Positions 54,457 through 63,838 of a stretch of DNA of 64,000 bases are shown here, piece by piece; position 1 is the first letter of the stretch; every line of letters starts with the position of its first letter. Under the pieces are notes generated by a model. The model did not search any database, was not told the origin of the DNA, and saw only the letters and a list, made by a program, of their open reading frames with translations. Source of the stretch: DATARH01 sp963773625 (GTDB lineage: Bacteria > Pseudomonadota > Alphaproteobacteria > ATCC43930 > CGMCC-115725); assembly GCA_963773625.1 (NCBI GenBank), contig CAVZCJ010000022.1:62001-126000 (forward strand), in the 5' to 3' direction. The position numbers were made by a program, and so were the translations under genes.

Positions 54457-55656
54457 CTTGGCGCCTCCGCCTGTTCGACCGCGCCGGCGTCGAAGCCGAA
54501 CAGCCATTGCATGGTCTCGGGCGCGCGCTCTCGGGTCGCCGCCATCGCCGCGTCTCGCGCCCGCTGCTCCGGCCCGTCCGGCATGTGGTAGCGGTGCTTG
54601 TTGGCGCGCGACATCTCCTGCAAGCGGCTCACCCGCGGCAGACGCAGCTGCTCGTAGCGCCGCAAGGCATCGGCCGGATCGTCGCCCTGGGCGAGCAGCG
54701 CCGCCAGGGTAGCGCCGTCCTCGATCGCCTGCGCCGCGCCCTGCGCCATGAACGGATACATCGGGTGGCACGCGTCGCCGAGCAGCGTCACCCTTCCGGC
54801 GGACCAGCGCGGCAGCGGGTCGCGGTCGAACAGCGCCCAGATAAAGCAGGTGTCGGCGGCGCGAGACGATGCGGCGGATTTGCGGATGCCAGCCCTCGAA
54901 CGCTGCGAGCGCGCGCTCGATGGTCGCGCGGTCGGTCCAGTCCTCGCGGTTCCAGTCGTCATGCTCGGTCCAGCCGACGAAGTTCAACAAACGCCCACCG
55001 GAGACGAAATAATGCACGAGGTGGCCGCCCGGCCCGAGCCAGGATTGGTTGCCGCGCTCCAGGCCGAGATCGGCGATATGCTCCGCCGGCACCAGCCCGC
55101 GGTAGGCGACGCAGCCGGCAAAGGCGGGCGCTTCCTCGCCGAAGAGCAGCGTACGCACGGTGGAATGAATGCCGTCGGCGCCGACCATGACGTCGGCCTC
55201 GATACGATTGCCGTTGGCGAAGCGGGCCCTAACCGAATCACCGCGGTCATCGAATCCGACGAGGCGATGGCCGAGATGGACGCGCTCTTGGGGCAAGCCC
55301 GACGCGATGATCCTTTGCAGATCCGCACGGTGCACGGTCAAATGTGGAGCGCCGTAAAGCTCGCTGGAGATCGGGTTGAGCGCGGCTTTTTGCAGCGTGC
55401 GGCCGTCGTCCCAGCGCCGCACATGCGCCGACAGAGGCCGCACCGCGTCGCGGTCGAGCGCATCCCCAAGTCCGAGCCGGTAGAGGATGCGTGCCGCGTT
55501 CGGCCCCATATTGATGCCGCCGCCGACCTCGTTGAGCTCGGCGGCCTGCTCGTAGACATCGACCGCGAAGCCGGCGCGATGCAGCGACAACGCCGCGGCA
55601 AGGCCGCCGATGCCGCCGCCGATCACCGCAATTCTGCCCGCTTTGCCGGTCATCAT
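54453..55656 (-). pseudogene. FAD-dependent monooxygenase (salicylate-hydroxylase-like), one frameshift
   Basis: Opens with the FAD motif VIGGGIGGLAAALSLHRAGF, then VGADGIHSTVRTLLFGEEAP (the DG motif). Frame is lost at about 54868; shifting one base gives TCFIWALFDRDPLPRW and the second FAD motif GRVTLLGDACHPMYPFMAQG then QAIEDG, to the stop at 54453. Restored length is about 400 residues, normal for the family. As read uncorrected, it would run on into the MetE-like gene. It likely hydroxylates an aromatic acid. Confidence 0.85.
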
Positions 55657-55713
55657 GGCCGAGTGAAAAGGCGCGGCGGCTTGGTGTCAACCGCGACCGA
55701 AGGGGAGTGAGCG

Positions 55714-55950
55714 ATGCGGGTTCTACTGGCGACGATGACGATGGCGGCAGGCTTGCTCTCGGTTTCGGCGGCGATGGCCAACTCGCCGCCGCCACCACCG
55801 CACCCGGAGCCAAAAATGTTCTGCACCGAACAGTATCAGCCGGTCTGCGGCACCAAGGACAACGCGCGCAAGACCTATTCCAACCGCTGCTTTGCCGATG
55901 TCGATCACGCGACCGACATCAGTGAGGGCGAGTGCGCCGCCGCGAAGTGA
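55714..55950 (+). CDS. Small secreted Kazal-like protein
   Basis: 78 residues. Signal peptide 1-22 (SVSAAMA), a short Pro-rich linker, then a Kazal-type core: C37-x7-C45 (QPVCGT), TYSNRC59 and EGEC74. Only four of the usual six cysteines are present, so two disulfides at most. It could inhibit a serine protease or just be a small extracellular fold. Divergent from the monooxygenase gene. Confidence 0.8.
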   Translation: MRVLLATMTMAAGLLSVSAAMANSPPPPPHPEPKMFCTEQYQPVCGTKDNARKTYSNRCFADVDHATDISEGECAAAK

Positions 55951-56010
55951 TCGGGCTTTACCCGGGCGGCGGCGCTTGCGAGGCTGGCTAGCTGACGCAA
56001 GGAGATCGAT

Positions 56011-56928
56011 GTGCCGCTCATCTACGAAAAGCGCGACGGGGTCGCCTATATCACGCTCAACAATCCCGCCAAGGCGAACATCCTCGACAAGAAGACCTCG
56101 GACGAGATTTCCGCGGCGTGGATCGACCTCTGGGAAGACCGCGACATCCGCTGCGCGATCCTGACCGGCGCCGGCGACCGGCATTTCTGCGGCGGCCATA
56201 ATCTCACCCCGCGCCCCGACCTCACCGCCGAGGACCGCGAATACCTGCGCACCAACCGCATCTACTGGCCGCTCGCCGGCACGGTGCACGGGCAGAAGAC
56301 GGGGGTCGACGGACGCATGGGCGACCACTACCCGCGGGTGTGGAAGCCGGTCATCGCCGCGGTCAATGGCTGGGCCGCCGGGGCCGGACTCTACATCTTG
56401 CTTAGCTCGACCGATATCCGCATCGCCAGCGCCGAGCATGCGCGCTTCAAGTTCGCGCTGCTGACCCAGGGCTGGCTCGGCAACGGCCCGGGCGCGGCGC
56501 TGCTCGCCAAGCAGCTGCGCTATTCCGACGCGATGAAGATCCTGCTCACCGACGAGCCGTTCGACGCCGCCGAGGCGCTGCGCATCGGCCTCGTCAACGA
56601 GGTCGTGCCGCACGCACAGCTAATGGAGCGGGCCGAGAAGATGGCGCGTCACATCTGCACCCTGCCGCCGGTCGCGGTGCGGATGATGAAGGAGTTCGTC
56701 GTGCGCTTCGGCGACCTGCCAACCGACCAGGCCTGGCACATTCAGAACATCATCAACCACCTGCTGATCCAGACCACCACCGACGGCGAGGAAGGCCGCG
56801 CCGCGTTCAACGAAAAGCGCCCGCCCAACTTCACCGGCACGCTGCGTCACCGCGGTGCGCCGTGGGAGGAACCCTCCGAGGAAGATGCCAAGCGCTTGGA
56901 TGAGGCGTACCGCAGCGGGGAGTTTTAG
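56011..56928 (+). CDS. Enoyl-CoA hydratase/isomerase family protein
   Basis: 305 residues from GTG 56011 with a strong AAGGAG 6 bases upstream. VAYITLNNPAKANILDKKTS, GDRHFCGGHNL (oxyanion hole) and AAVNGWAAGAGLYILLSSTD are crotonase-fold motifs. Slightly longer than average because of a C-terminal extension with EKRPPNFTG. It hydrates or isomerises a CoA thioester, possibly in the aromatic catabolism suggested by its neighbours. Confidence 0.92.
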   Translation: MPLIYEKRDGVAYITLNNPAKANILDKKTSDEISAAWIDLWEDRDIRCAILTGAGDRHFCGGHNLTPRPDLTAEDREYLRTNRIYWPLAGTVHGQKTGVDGRMGDHYPRVWKPVIAAVNGWAAGAGLYILLSSTDIRIASAEHARFKFALLTQGWLGNGPGAALLAKQLRYSDAMKILLTDEPFDAAEALRIGLVNEVVPHAQLMERAEKMARHICTLPPVAVRMMKEFVVRFGDLPTDQAWHIQNIINHLLIQTTTDGEEGRAAFNEKRPPNFTGTLRHRGAPWEEPSEEDAKRLDEAYRSGEF

Positions 56929-57050
56929 TACGCATCCCAGCGCCGGATGAGGCTGGGAACCCGGTCGGCTATGAAGGCGCGTTGAGCTACATCAATGTGA
57001 CTCGCCTGTACCTGCCGCATTCTACGGACCTAGCCCCGGGGTGCGAGAGG

Positions 57051-58339
57051 ATGGACGATCAAATTGTAACCCGACCGGTGCAGCGGGCGCCCTCGCTGCC
57101 GCCTCAATCAGCCCAGGCGGTCCGCCCGCATCGGTGGCGCGGCCGCAGGCTCTGGCTGGTCGCCGTGCTGATTTCAATCGTTGTCGCCAGCGGCGCGGCA
57201 TGGTGGTGGATCGCCAGCCGCGGCGCGGCCATGCACTACACGACGGCGCCGGTGACTAACGGCACGGTGGCCCGCACCGTCACGGCGACCGGGACGATCA
57301 ACCCGGTCCTGACGATCATTGTCGGCAGCTACGTGTCCGGCGTCATCCAGTCGCTGCAATGCGACTACAATACAAAAGTTACCAAGGGGCAGGTCTGCGC
57401 CAAGATCGATCCCCGGCCTTTTCAGGCGATCGTCGACCAATATACGGCGAACCTGGCAGTCGCCAAGGCGCAGCTGGCGAAGGATCAGGCAAACCTCGAA
57501 TACACCAAGGCCAATTCCGGCCGCACCGCGTTGCTGGCCAAGCAAAACTCGATCGCTATCGACACTGCCGACCAGTCGCTGGCCGCCTACCACCAAGGGC
57601 AGGCGCAGGTCCTGCTCGACCAGGCGGCGATCCAGCAATGGGAAGCTCAGCTTGGGGGCGCCCAGGTCAACCTTGCCTACACCAATATCGTTTCGCCGGT
57701 AGACGGCACCGTGGTGTCACGCAACGTGACGCAGGGGCAGACGGTCGCGGCAAGCCTCCAGACACCGACCTTGTTCCTGATCGCCACCGATCTCACCAAG
57801 ATGGAAGTCGATACCAATGTCAGCGAAAGCGACATCGGCACCGTCAAGGAGAAGAACCCCGCGACTTTCACGGTCGAAGCCTATCCCGACCGTCCGTTCG
57901 CGGGCAGTGTCGTCCAGGTCCGGCAGGCGCCGCAAACACTGCAGAACGTCGTGACCTATGACGTCGTTGTCGCCGTCGCCAACCTTGACCTGGCGCTGAT
58001 GCCGGGGATGACGGCCACGACCAAGATCATCACCGCCCAGCGCGACAACGTCATTCGGGTACCCGATCAGGCGCTCCGTTATACGCCTGCTGATGCGCCC
58101 GCCGCCGCGCCAGCTAAGGCCGCCAACCCACCTGCGCGGACCGCGGCCCCGACGACACGCACGGGGGCAGTCTGGGTATTGACGGATGGCAAGCCCGTCC
58201 GTGTCACCGTGACCCTCGGGCTCGATGACGACAGTTTACCGAGATCTTGGGCGGCGATCTGAAACTCGGCGATCGGGTCATCGTGTCCGAGCAAGCGGGC
58301 GGGAGCACAAAGGCGGCCGTTCCGCTGCCGCGGCTATAG
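57051..58339 (+). CDS. MacA-like HlyD-family membrane fusion protein (frameshift close to the C-terminus)
   Basis: Starts at ATG 57051. One membrane helix (about residues 40-60, LWLVAVLISIVVASGAAWWW), then the lipoyl/barrel-sandwich halves (VTATGTINPVLTIIVGSYVS and VSPVDGTVVSRNVTQGQTVA) around a coiled-coil hairpin (NLAVAKAQLAKDQANLEYTK). As read, it stops at 58260; adding one T in the run at about 58235 gives FTEILGGDLKLGDRVIVSEQ and a stop at 58339, the expected MFP ending. It connects the next-door MacB-like pump to an outer-membrane channel. Confidence 0.88.
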
Positions 58340-58355
58340 CGCGACGGCACCGGAA

Positions 58356-60452
58356 ATGTCCGACGCGGTTATCCAGATCGAAGGCGTGACCCGAACTTAT
58401 CACGTCGGCGACATCGACGTTCACGCGCTCGCCGGCATCGACTTCACCGTCGAGCGCGGCGAGTTCGTCGCCATCATGGGATCGTCGGGTTCCGGCAAAT
58501 CGACCCTGATGTCGATCCTCGGTTGCCTCGATCGCCCATCGACCGGCCGTTATCTGCTTGATGGCATCGACGTCGCGGGGCTCCCGGAGCCCGATCTTGC
58601 CCGCATCCGCAGCGAGCGGCTGGGCTTTGTGTTCCAGATGTTCAATCTGCTGTCGCGCACGACCGCGGCGGAGAACGTGGCCTTGCCGCTGCTCTATTCG
58701 GATGGGGGAAAGTCCGGGAGCAAGACGCGTTTTGACCGAGCGCGGGAGGCTTTGGACCGGCTCGGGCTCGGCGATCGTGCGGGAAACACGCCGAGCCAGC
58801 TCTCGGGCGGCCAGCAGCAGCGGGTGGCGATCGCACGGGCCCTGATCAATTCGCCCAGTCTGCTCCTTGCCGACGAGCCGACCGGCAATCTCGACACGCG
58901 TAACTCGCACGAGATCATGCAGACGCTGACGCAGCTCAACCGCGAAGAGGGCGTCACGATCGTCCTGGTGACGCACGAAACCGACATCGCCGCCTACGCC
59001 AATCGCACCGTGACGATGCGCGATGGCCGCATTCTCACCGACGAGCGCAAGAAGTCCAGCATCCCCGCGCCGCCGCCGGCGGCAACGGACTTGTCGATCT
59101 TTCACCCGCATTCACCCGCCGAAATAGCGAGTGGCGCCCCGCTTTCCTGGGCCTTCGGCCTGATGATCCTGGCCGCGGCGGCGCAAGCCCTTGCGCGGAA
59201 CAAAATGCGTTCGGCGCTGACCATGCTTGGCGTGTTCGTTGGCGTAGCCGCGCTGATCGCGATGGTGGCTATCGGGCAAGGCGCCAACGATGCCGTGAAG
59301 AAGCAGATCGAGAGCCTCGGCACCAACCTGATCGTCGTCGTCCCGGGCGCGGTGACGAACATGGGAGCCCGCGGCGGAACGGGCAGCGCCTCGACTTTGA
59401 CCGTTACCGACGCCCAGACGATCCGGCGGGAGGACCAAGCGGTCGGGCAGGTGGCCTATCTGATCCGGCAGCCGGGCCAGACCCAATACGCCAGCCAGAA
59501 TTGGACGACGGTCATACAGGGCGTTACCGCCAACTACCCACCGATCACCAATTGGCAGATAGCCGCGGGCCGCGGCATCAGCACCGAAGACCAAAGCAGC
59601 GCCGCGCTCGTGGCGGTGATTGGCCAGACGGTCGTCAACAACCTCTTTGCGCCCTCGGACAACCCGATCGGCGCCGTCATCCTGGTCAAGGGCGTGCCGC
59701 TACGCGTCATCGGCACGCTCGTCTCTAAAGGCCAATCGACCTATGGCCAGGATCAGGACGACCTCGTCATGGTGCCATTCAGCACGGCCGAGGCAAAGGT
59801 GCTCGGTGTTGCCGCGCCGACGCAAACGGTAACGACCAGCGCGATCTTTCTGCCGCAGCCCAACCCCTATGGCATCCAGTCGCGCCTGACCGGCTTCGTC
59901 AACCAGATCTATGTTCAGGCCGCGAGCGAAACCCAGGTCCAGGCCGCGATCGCTCAGGTCACCGCGACATTGGCGCGCCGCCACCATATAAGGCCGGGCG
60001 ACGTCAACGATTTCGCCGTGCGCAACCTCAGTCAAATCGCCAGTGCCAGGGAGGGCAGCAGCCAGGTCATGGCGCTGCTACTTGCGTCGGTAGCCTCGAT
60101 TTCCTTGCTCGTTGGCGGCATCGGTATCATGAACATCCTGCTGGTCTCGGTGACCGAGCGCACGCGCGAGATTGGCTTGCGCATGGCGATCGGCGCCCGT
60201 CGCCTGCACGTGATGCTGCAGTTCCTCACCGAGGCCGTGTTTCTGAGCCTTGTCGGCGGTGTAGCGGGCATCATCTTCGGCGTCGGTGTATCTGAGACGA
60301 TCTCCCTCGTCGCGGGTTGGCCGACACCGATCTCGCCGACCGCGATCCTCGGCGGGTTCGCCTTCTCAGCCGCGGTCGGCATCTTTTTTGGCTATTACCC
60401 GGCGCGCAAGGCGTCACGCCTCGACCCGATCGAGGCGCTGCGCTACGAGTAG
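58356..60452 (+). CDS. MacB-like ABC transporter, ATPase and permease in one chain
   Basis: 698 residues. ATPase domain 1-235: Walker A GSSGSGKST at 42-50, signature LSGGQ at 149-153, Walker B LLLADEP at 169-175. Then a membrane helix (about 265-300, AAAQALARNKMRSALTMLGV), a large periplasmic domain and three C-terminal helices with IGIMNILLVSVTERTREIGL and RMAIGARR, the MacB/FtsX permease signature. It starts 16 bases after the corrected MFP stop. Likely exports a macrolide, peptide or siderophore-like molecule with an unlinked outer-membrane channel. Confidence 0.93.
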   Translation: MSDAVIQIEGVTRTYHVGDIDVHALAGIDFTVERGEFVAIMGSSGSGKSTLMSILGCLDRPSTGRYLLDGIDVAGLPEPDLARIRSERLGFVFQMFNLLSRTTAAENVALPLLYSDGGKSGSKTRFDRAREALDRLGLGDRAGNTPSQLSGGQQQRVAIARALINSPSLLLADEPTGNLDTRNSHEIMQTLTQLNREEGVTIVLVTHETDIAAYANRTVTMRDGRILTDERKKSSIPAPPPAATDLSIFHPHSPAEIASGAPLSWAFGLMILAAAAQALARNKMRSALTMLGVFVGVAALIAMVAIGQGANDAVKKQIESLGTNLIVVVPGAVTNMGARGGTGSASTLTVTDAQTIRREDQAVGQVAYLIRQPGQTQYASQNWTTVIQGVTANYPPITNWQIAAGRGISTEDQSSAALVAVIGQTVVNNLFAPSDNPIGAVILVKGVPLRVIGTLVSKGQSTYGQDQDDLVMVPFSTAEAKVLGVAAPTQTVTTSAIFLPQPNPYGIQSRLTGFVNQIYVQAASETQVQAAIAQVTATLARRHHIRPGDVNDFAVRNLSQIASAREGSSQVMALLLASVASISLLVGGIGIMNILLVSVTERTREIGLRMAIGARRLHVMLQFLTEAVFLSLVGGVAGIIFGVGVSETISLVAGWPTPISPTAILGGFAFSAAVGIFFGYYPARKASRLDPIEALRYE

Positions 60453-60479
60453 GATCGCGGCGGTGCGTGGCGTGTGTGG

Positions 60480-60878
60480 TTACAGGGCGTCGGCGCCGGC
60501 CTTGGCGCAGTCCTCGTCCTCCTGCGAGGTGCCGCCGCCGACGCCGCAGGCGCCGACCAGCACGCCATTGCGGAACAGCGGCACCGCGCCCTGCCCCATG
60601 ATCATGTGCCCGCCCTCGGCCTCACGGATGCCGGCCGGGGTCGGCTGGGCGGCGCGCTCCTGCATGACGCCGCTCGGCCGCGCGAAGGCCGCCGAAGCCA
60701 CGGCCTTGCCCTGGCTGCCGTAGACGCCGGCGAAGAACGCGCCGTCCATGCGCTGAAAGGCGACGAGGCGGCCGCCGTCGTCGACCACCGCGGCGCTGAC
60801 CTTGATGTTGAGGTCGGCGGCCTTCTTCAAGGTCGCGCGCAAAACCCGGTTAGCTTGATTGAGCGTGATGCTGGCCAT
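60480..60878 (-). CDS. GlcG/HbpS-family protein
   Basis: 132 residues. VSAAVVDDGGRLVAFQRMDG and VPLFRNGVLVGACGVGGGTS are the GlcG/HbpS (DUF336) motifs. AGAGGA about 7 bases before ATG. Members bind heme or cobalamin or accompany glycolate and diol catabolic genes. It lies downstream of the CoA-transferase on the same strand. Function here unresolved. Confidence 0.9.
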   Translation of the reverse strand: MASITLNQANRVLRATLKKAADLNIKVSAAVVDDGGRLVAFQRMDGAFFAGVYGSQGKAVASAAFARPSGVMQERAAQPTPAGIREAEGGHMIMGQGAVPLFRNGVLVGACGVGGGTSQEDEDCAKAGADAL

Positions 60879-60905
60879 CTCGTTTCCTCTCGGTTGGTTG
60901 ATTGA

Positions 60906-63058
60906 CTACCCCAAAGCACCCGATGCATGCAGCTCGGCAATCCTCTCCGCCGGCAACCCGAGCACGTCGCGCAATACCGTATCGGTGTCGGCGCCGAGGC
61001 CCGGCGCCGGGCCGGCGGCGCGGCCGAAGCTGGCCCGCCAGGGCAGACCCGGCAGCACGCCCCGCTTGTGTCCGCCGTCATACGCGTCCCAGAAACCGCG
61101 CGCCCGCAAATGCGCATCCTCGACGAGGTCGGTCGAGCTCATCAGCGCCGCCGCCGGAATGCCGAAGCGGCGCAGCATCGCGGCGGTCGGCGCCGCGTCT
61201 TCGCCCCGCGCCCATGCTGCGATCATGGCTTCGATTTCGCGCCGCCGCTCGCGCCTTGCCGCGAGATCGAGCCCGGCCAGCGTCGTCATGCCGGGAACCG
61301 CCGCGCACAACGCGCCCCACTCGCCGTTATCTTTTGCCGCGATGCTTAGCCAGTCGTCTTCGCCGGCGCAGCGCCAAGCGCCGTGCGGGAAGTAGCGGTC
61401 GCTGTCGTTTCCCTTGGGGCGAGGCTTCTCTCCGAGTTGGGTCGCGAGCAGCGGCTCGGCCATGGTCCACAGCATCGCCTCGATCATCGAGAAGTCGACG
61501 CGGGCGACCTGTCCGTCGCGGGCGCGCCGCCACAGCGAGGCCGCCGCGATGAAGGCCAGCATCAGCCCGCACATCGGGTCGAGCCAGGCGAAGCCGACGC
61601 GCGGCGACAGTTCCGGATGGCGATTGAGCCCCGCGAACCCGGCATAGCATTGCAGCAACGTGCCATAGGCGACGGCTTGCGCCTCCGGCCCGGTGCGCCC
61701 CATCCCCGAGGCCGAAACGTAGATCAGGTTGGGGTTGAGCGCCTGGAGTTCGGCGGCGCCGAGACCGAGCCGGTCCATGACCCCGGTAGCAAAATTCTCG
61801 ACCAGCACGTCGCAGCGCGCGGCCAAGTCGCGGGCAATGCGCGACGGCCTCGGGTCTCTTCAGATCGAGGACGATGCCCTTCTTGGCCTGGCCAAGCACG
61901 GTGTGCAGCTCGCTGGCGCGGCCAGGGTCGCCGCGGCCCGGCGCCTCGACCTTGATCACCTCCGCCCCCATCGCGGCGAGGTAGCGCGTTGTCGTCGGCC
62001 CAGCGATCACCCAGGAGAAATCGAGCACGCGGACGCCGGAGAGCGGCAGTTTGCCGGGATCGACCTGCTTGGCGGCTCGCGCGGCGAGGCTCAGCCCGAA
62101 CGGGGGGCTCGGCGCCTTGACCTGCTTGCCGCCGACCGTCGCGTGCCGCCAGAAGCGGCGATGCGCCAATTGCGGCGAGGCGAGTTGTTCCTCCGGCTCG
62201 CGCAGCGGGAAGCTCGGAACATGCGCGTCCTGCGCTGCATCGGCGATCCATTGCTTCGTGCGCCGCCGGCTCCATTCCGACATCAGGGCGTGCAGCGCGT
62301 CCCAGTTGGCGACCCTGTCAGGTTTGGTCGCAAAGCGCGGGTCGCGGCCCCATTCGGGCGATCCCATGACCTCGAGCCACGCGGCCCATTGCCGATCCTC
62401 GCGCGGCGAGATCGCGGCGTAGCCGTCGCTGGCCGGCAGGATCGTCAACCGTGGCGCCGTTGCCGTCGCCGACCCGCTTGCGCGGCCGCGCCTTGCCGCC
62501 GAGCCCGGCATTGGCGAGCTCAGTCATCGCCATGGTCGCCAGCGCTTCCTCGATCGACACGTCGACGACCGAGCCGGGACTCGCACCCATGCAGGCGCAC
62601 GCCGCCGCGAGCCCGCCGATGAAGGCGGACTGCTCGCCGACCGGGCGGATCGGCGCCTCGGCGAGATCGTCGACCTGCCCAGTCAGGAGCTTGGCGATGC
62701 CGCTGGCATAAAGCAGCGTCAGATCGCTTGCCGGGATCGTCGGCGCGCGGCCCGGTCTGCCCGAACGGCGAGATGGTGACGATGACCGCCGTCGCATTGC
62801 GCTTGCGCAGCGCCAAGGGATCGCGCCCGGCCGCACGCAGTTCCGCGGGCCGGCCCTCCACCACGATCAGATCGGCCGCGGCCAGCGCGGCGGCGCTCCC
62901 TCCGCCTTGCCGCCATTGAGGTATTCGCCAAGCAAGGTGGAGCGGTCGGCGTCGATGCAGCGTACCTCGGCGCCGAGATCGGCAAAAAGCCGCCCCGTGA
63001 CCGCCGCGGCCAGCCCGCCGCCCAATTGCACCACCCGGTATCCCGCCAGCAGCGCCAT
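60906..63058 (-). pseudogene. Two-domain CaiB/BaiF family III CoA-transferase, broken by about four frameshifts
   Basis: Start ATG 63058, MALLAGYRVVQLGGGLAAA. The protein can be followed in successive frames: LTLLYASGIAKLLTGQVDDL and VVDVSIEEALATMAM (first domain), then VLDFSWVIAGPTTTRYLAAM and GAEVIKVEAPGRGDPGR (second domain start), then LVENFATGVMDRLGLGAAEL and AWLDPMCGLMLAFIAAASLW to the stop at 60906. Breaks lie near 62890, 62750, 62460 and 61840. Restored it would be about 717 residues, with the first domain shorter than a full CaiB. It would pass CoA between carboxylic acids. Whether it is decayed or mis-sequenced is open. Confidence 0.78.
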
Positions 63059-63143
63059 CGCCCTCCCCTGACCCCTGAAGCGTGACGAACGCGGGCGGAT
63101 CGGTCAATCTGCGGCAATGCAAGGCTGACGGGAGGGAGATGCC

Positions 63144-63743
63144 ATGCTGATCTTTTATTTCGCGCCGGGTTCGAGCTCGATGGCGACGCATATCGCGCTG
63201 CACGAAACCGGCGCCGCATTCGAACCGCGCCTCTTATCATTCAAGAACAAGGAGCAGCAGCGCCCCAACTATCTGGCGCTCAACCCCGAGGGCAAGGTCC
63301 CGGCGCTGGTCATCGACGGCACCGTGCTGACCGAGGTGGCGGCTACTCTCTATTACCTGGCCAAGACCTATCCGGCGGCCGGGCTATGGCCACAGGGCGG
63401 TATCATGGGCGAGGCGCAGGCCGTGTCGTGGATGTCGTTCATCGCCGCGACGGTGCATCCCTCGCGCCGCGCCGGCGAGGAGCCTTGGCGCGCGGTGTTT
63501 CACCTCTGCGAGAAGCGCCTCTCCGGGCAGGACTGGGCGGCCGGCGGCGCCTATTCGATCGCCGACATCCACCTGTTCCGCCTGTTCTGGCGTTTTGTCG
63601 ACGCGCTGCACCCCGACCGGTCGATCTATCCCGGACTCTACCGCCACTACGACCGCATGATGGCCCGGACGGCGGTTAAGAAGACGATCGAGATCGAAAA
63701 CGGCATCGGCTACGAGTTTCCGGTCGGCGCCGGGACGCGCTAA
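63144..63743 (+). CDS. Glutathione S-transferase family protein
   Basis: 199 residues, start ATG 63144 with GGAGGGAG just upstream. Thioredoxin-like N-terminal half (MLIFYFAPGSSSMATHIALH; NPEGKVPALVIDGTVLTEVA) with the cis-Pro VPAL and glutathione-contact TEVA, and a helical C-terminal half (YSIADIHLFRLFWRFVDAL). Ser12/13 in the GSSS stretch may be catalytic as in beta-class GSTs. Divergent from the CoA-transferase. Confidence 0.92.
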   Translation: MLIFYFAPGSSSMATHIALHETGAAFEPRLLSFKNKEQQRPNYLALNPEGKVPALVIDGTVLTEVAATLYYLAKTYPAAGLWPQGGIMGEAQAVSWMSFIAATVHPSRRAGEEPWRAVFHLCEKRLSGQDWAAGGAYSIADIHLFRLFWRFVDALHPDRSIYPGLYRHYDRMMARTAVKKTIEIENGIGYEFPVGAGTR

Positions 63744-63748
63744 CGCAA

Positions 63749-63832
63749 AACGATCCTCATCCTGAGAACACCGCGGCGGCTAAACCAATCCTCATCCTGA
63801 GGAGGCCGCGAAGCGGCCATCTCGAAGGACGC
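63749..63832. repeat. CATCCTGAGG-type dispersed palindromic repeat
   Basis: CCTCA-TCC-TGAGG at about 63790-63802 and GGCCGC-GAA-GCGGCC at 63804-63818, flanked by TCCT and AGGA, form nested hairpins. A half copy of the first part stands at 63751-63766. This element is abundant in many alphaproteobacterial genomes, often beside GIY-YIG genes, which is the case here. Confidence 0.8.
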
Positions 63833-63838
63833 AATCTC

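Noticed and set aside
53311..55656. A single 781-residue fusion of monooxygenase and MetE-like protein
   Set aside because: The apparent fusion results from a frameshift in the monooxygenase; in the correct frame the monooxygenase stops at 54453 in an overlap with a separate ATG at 54456.
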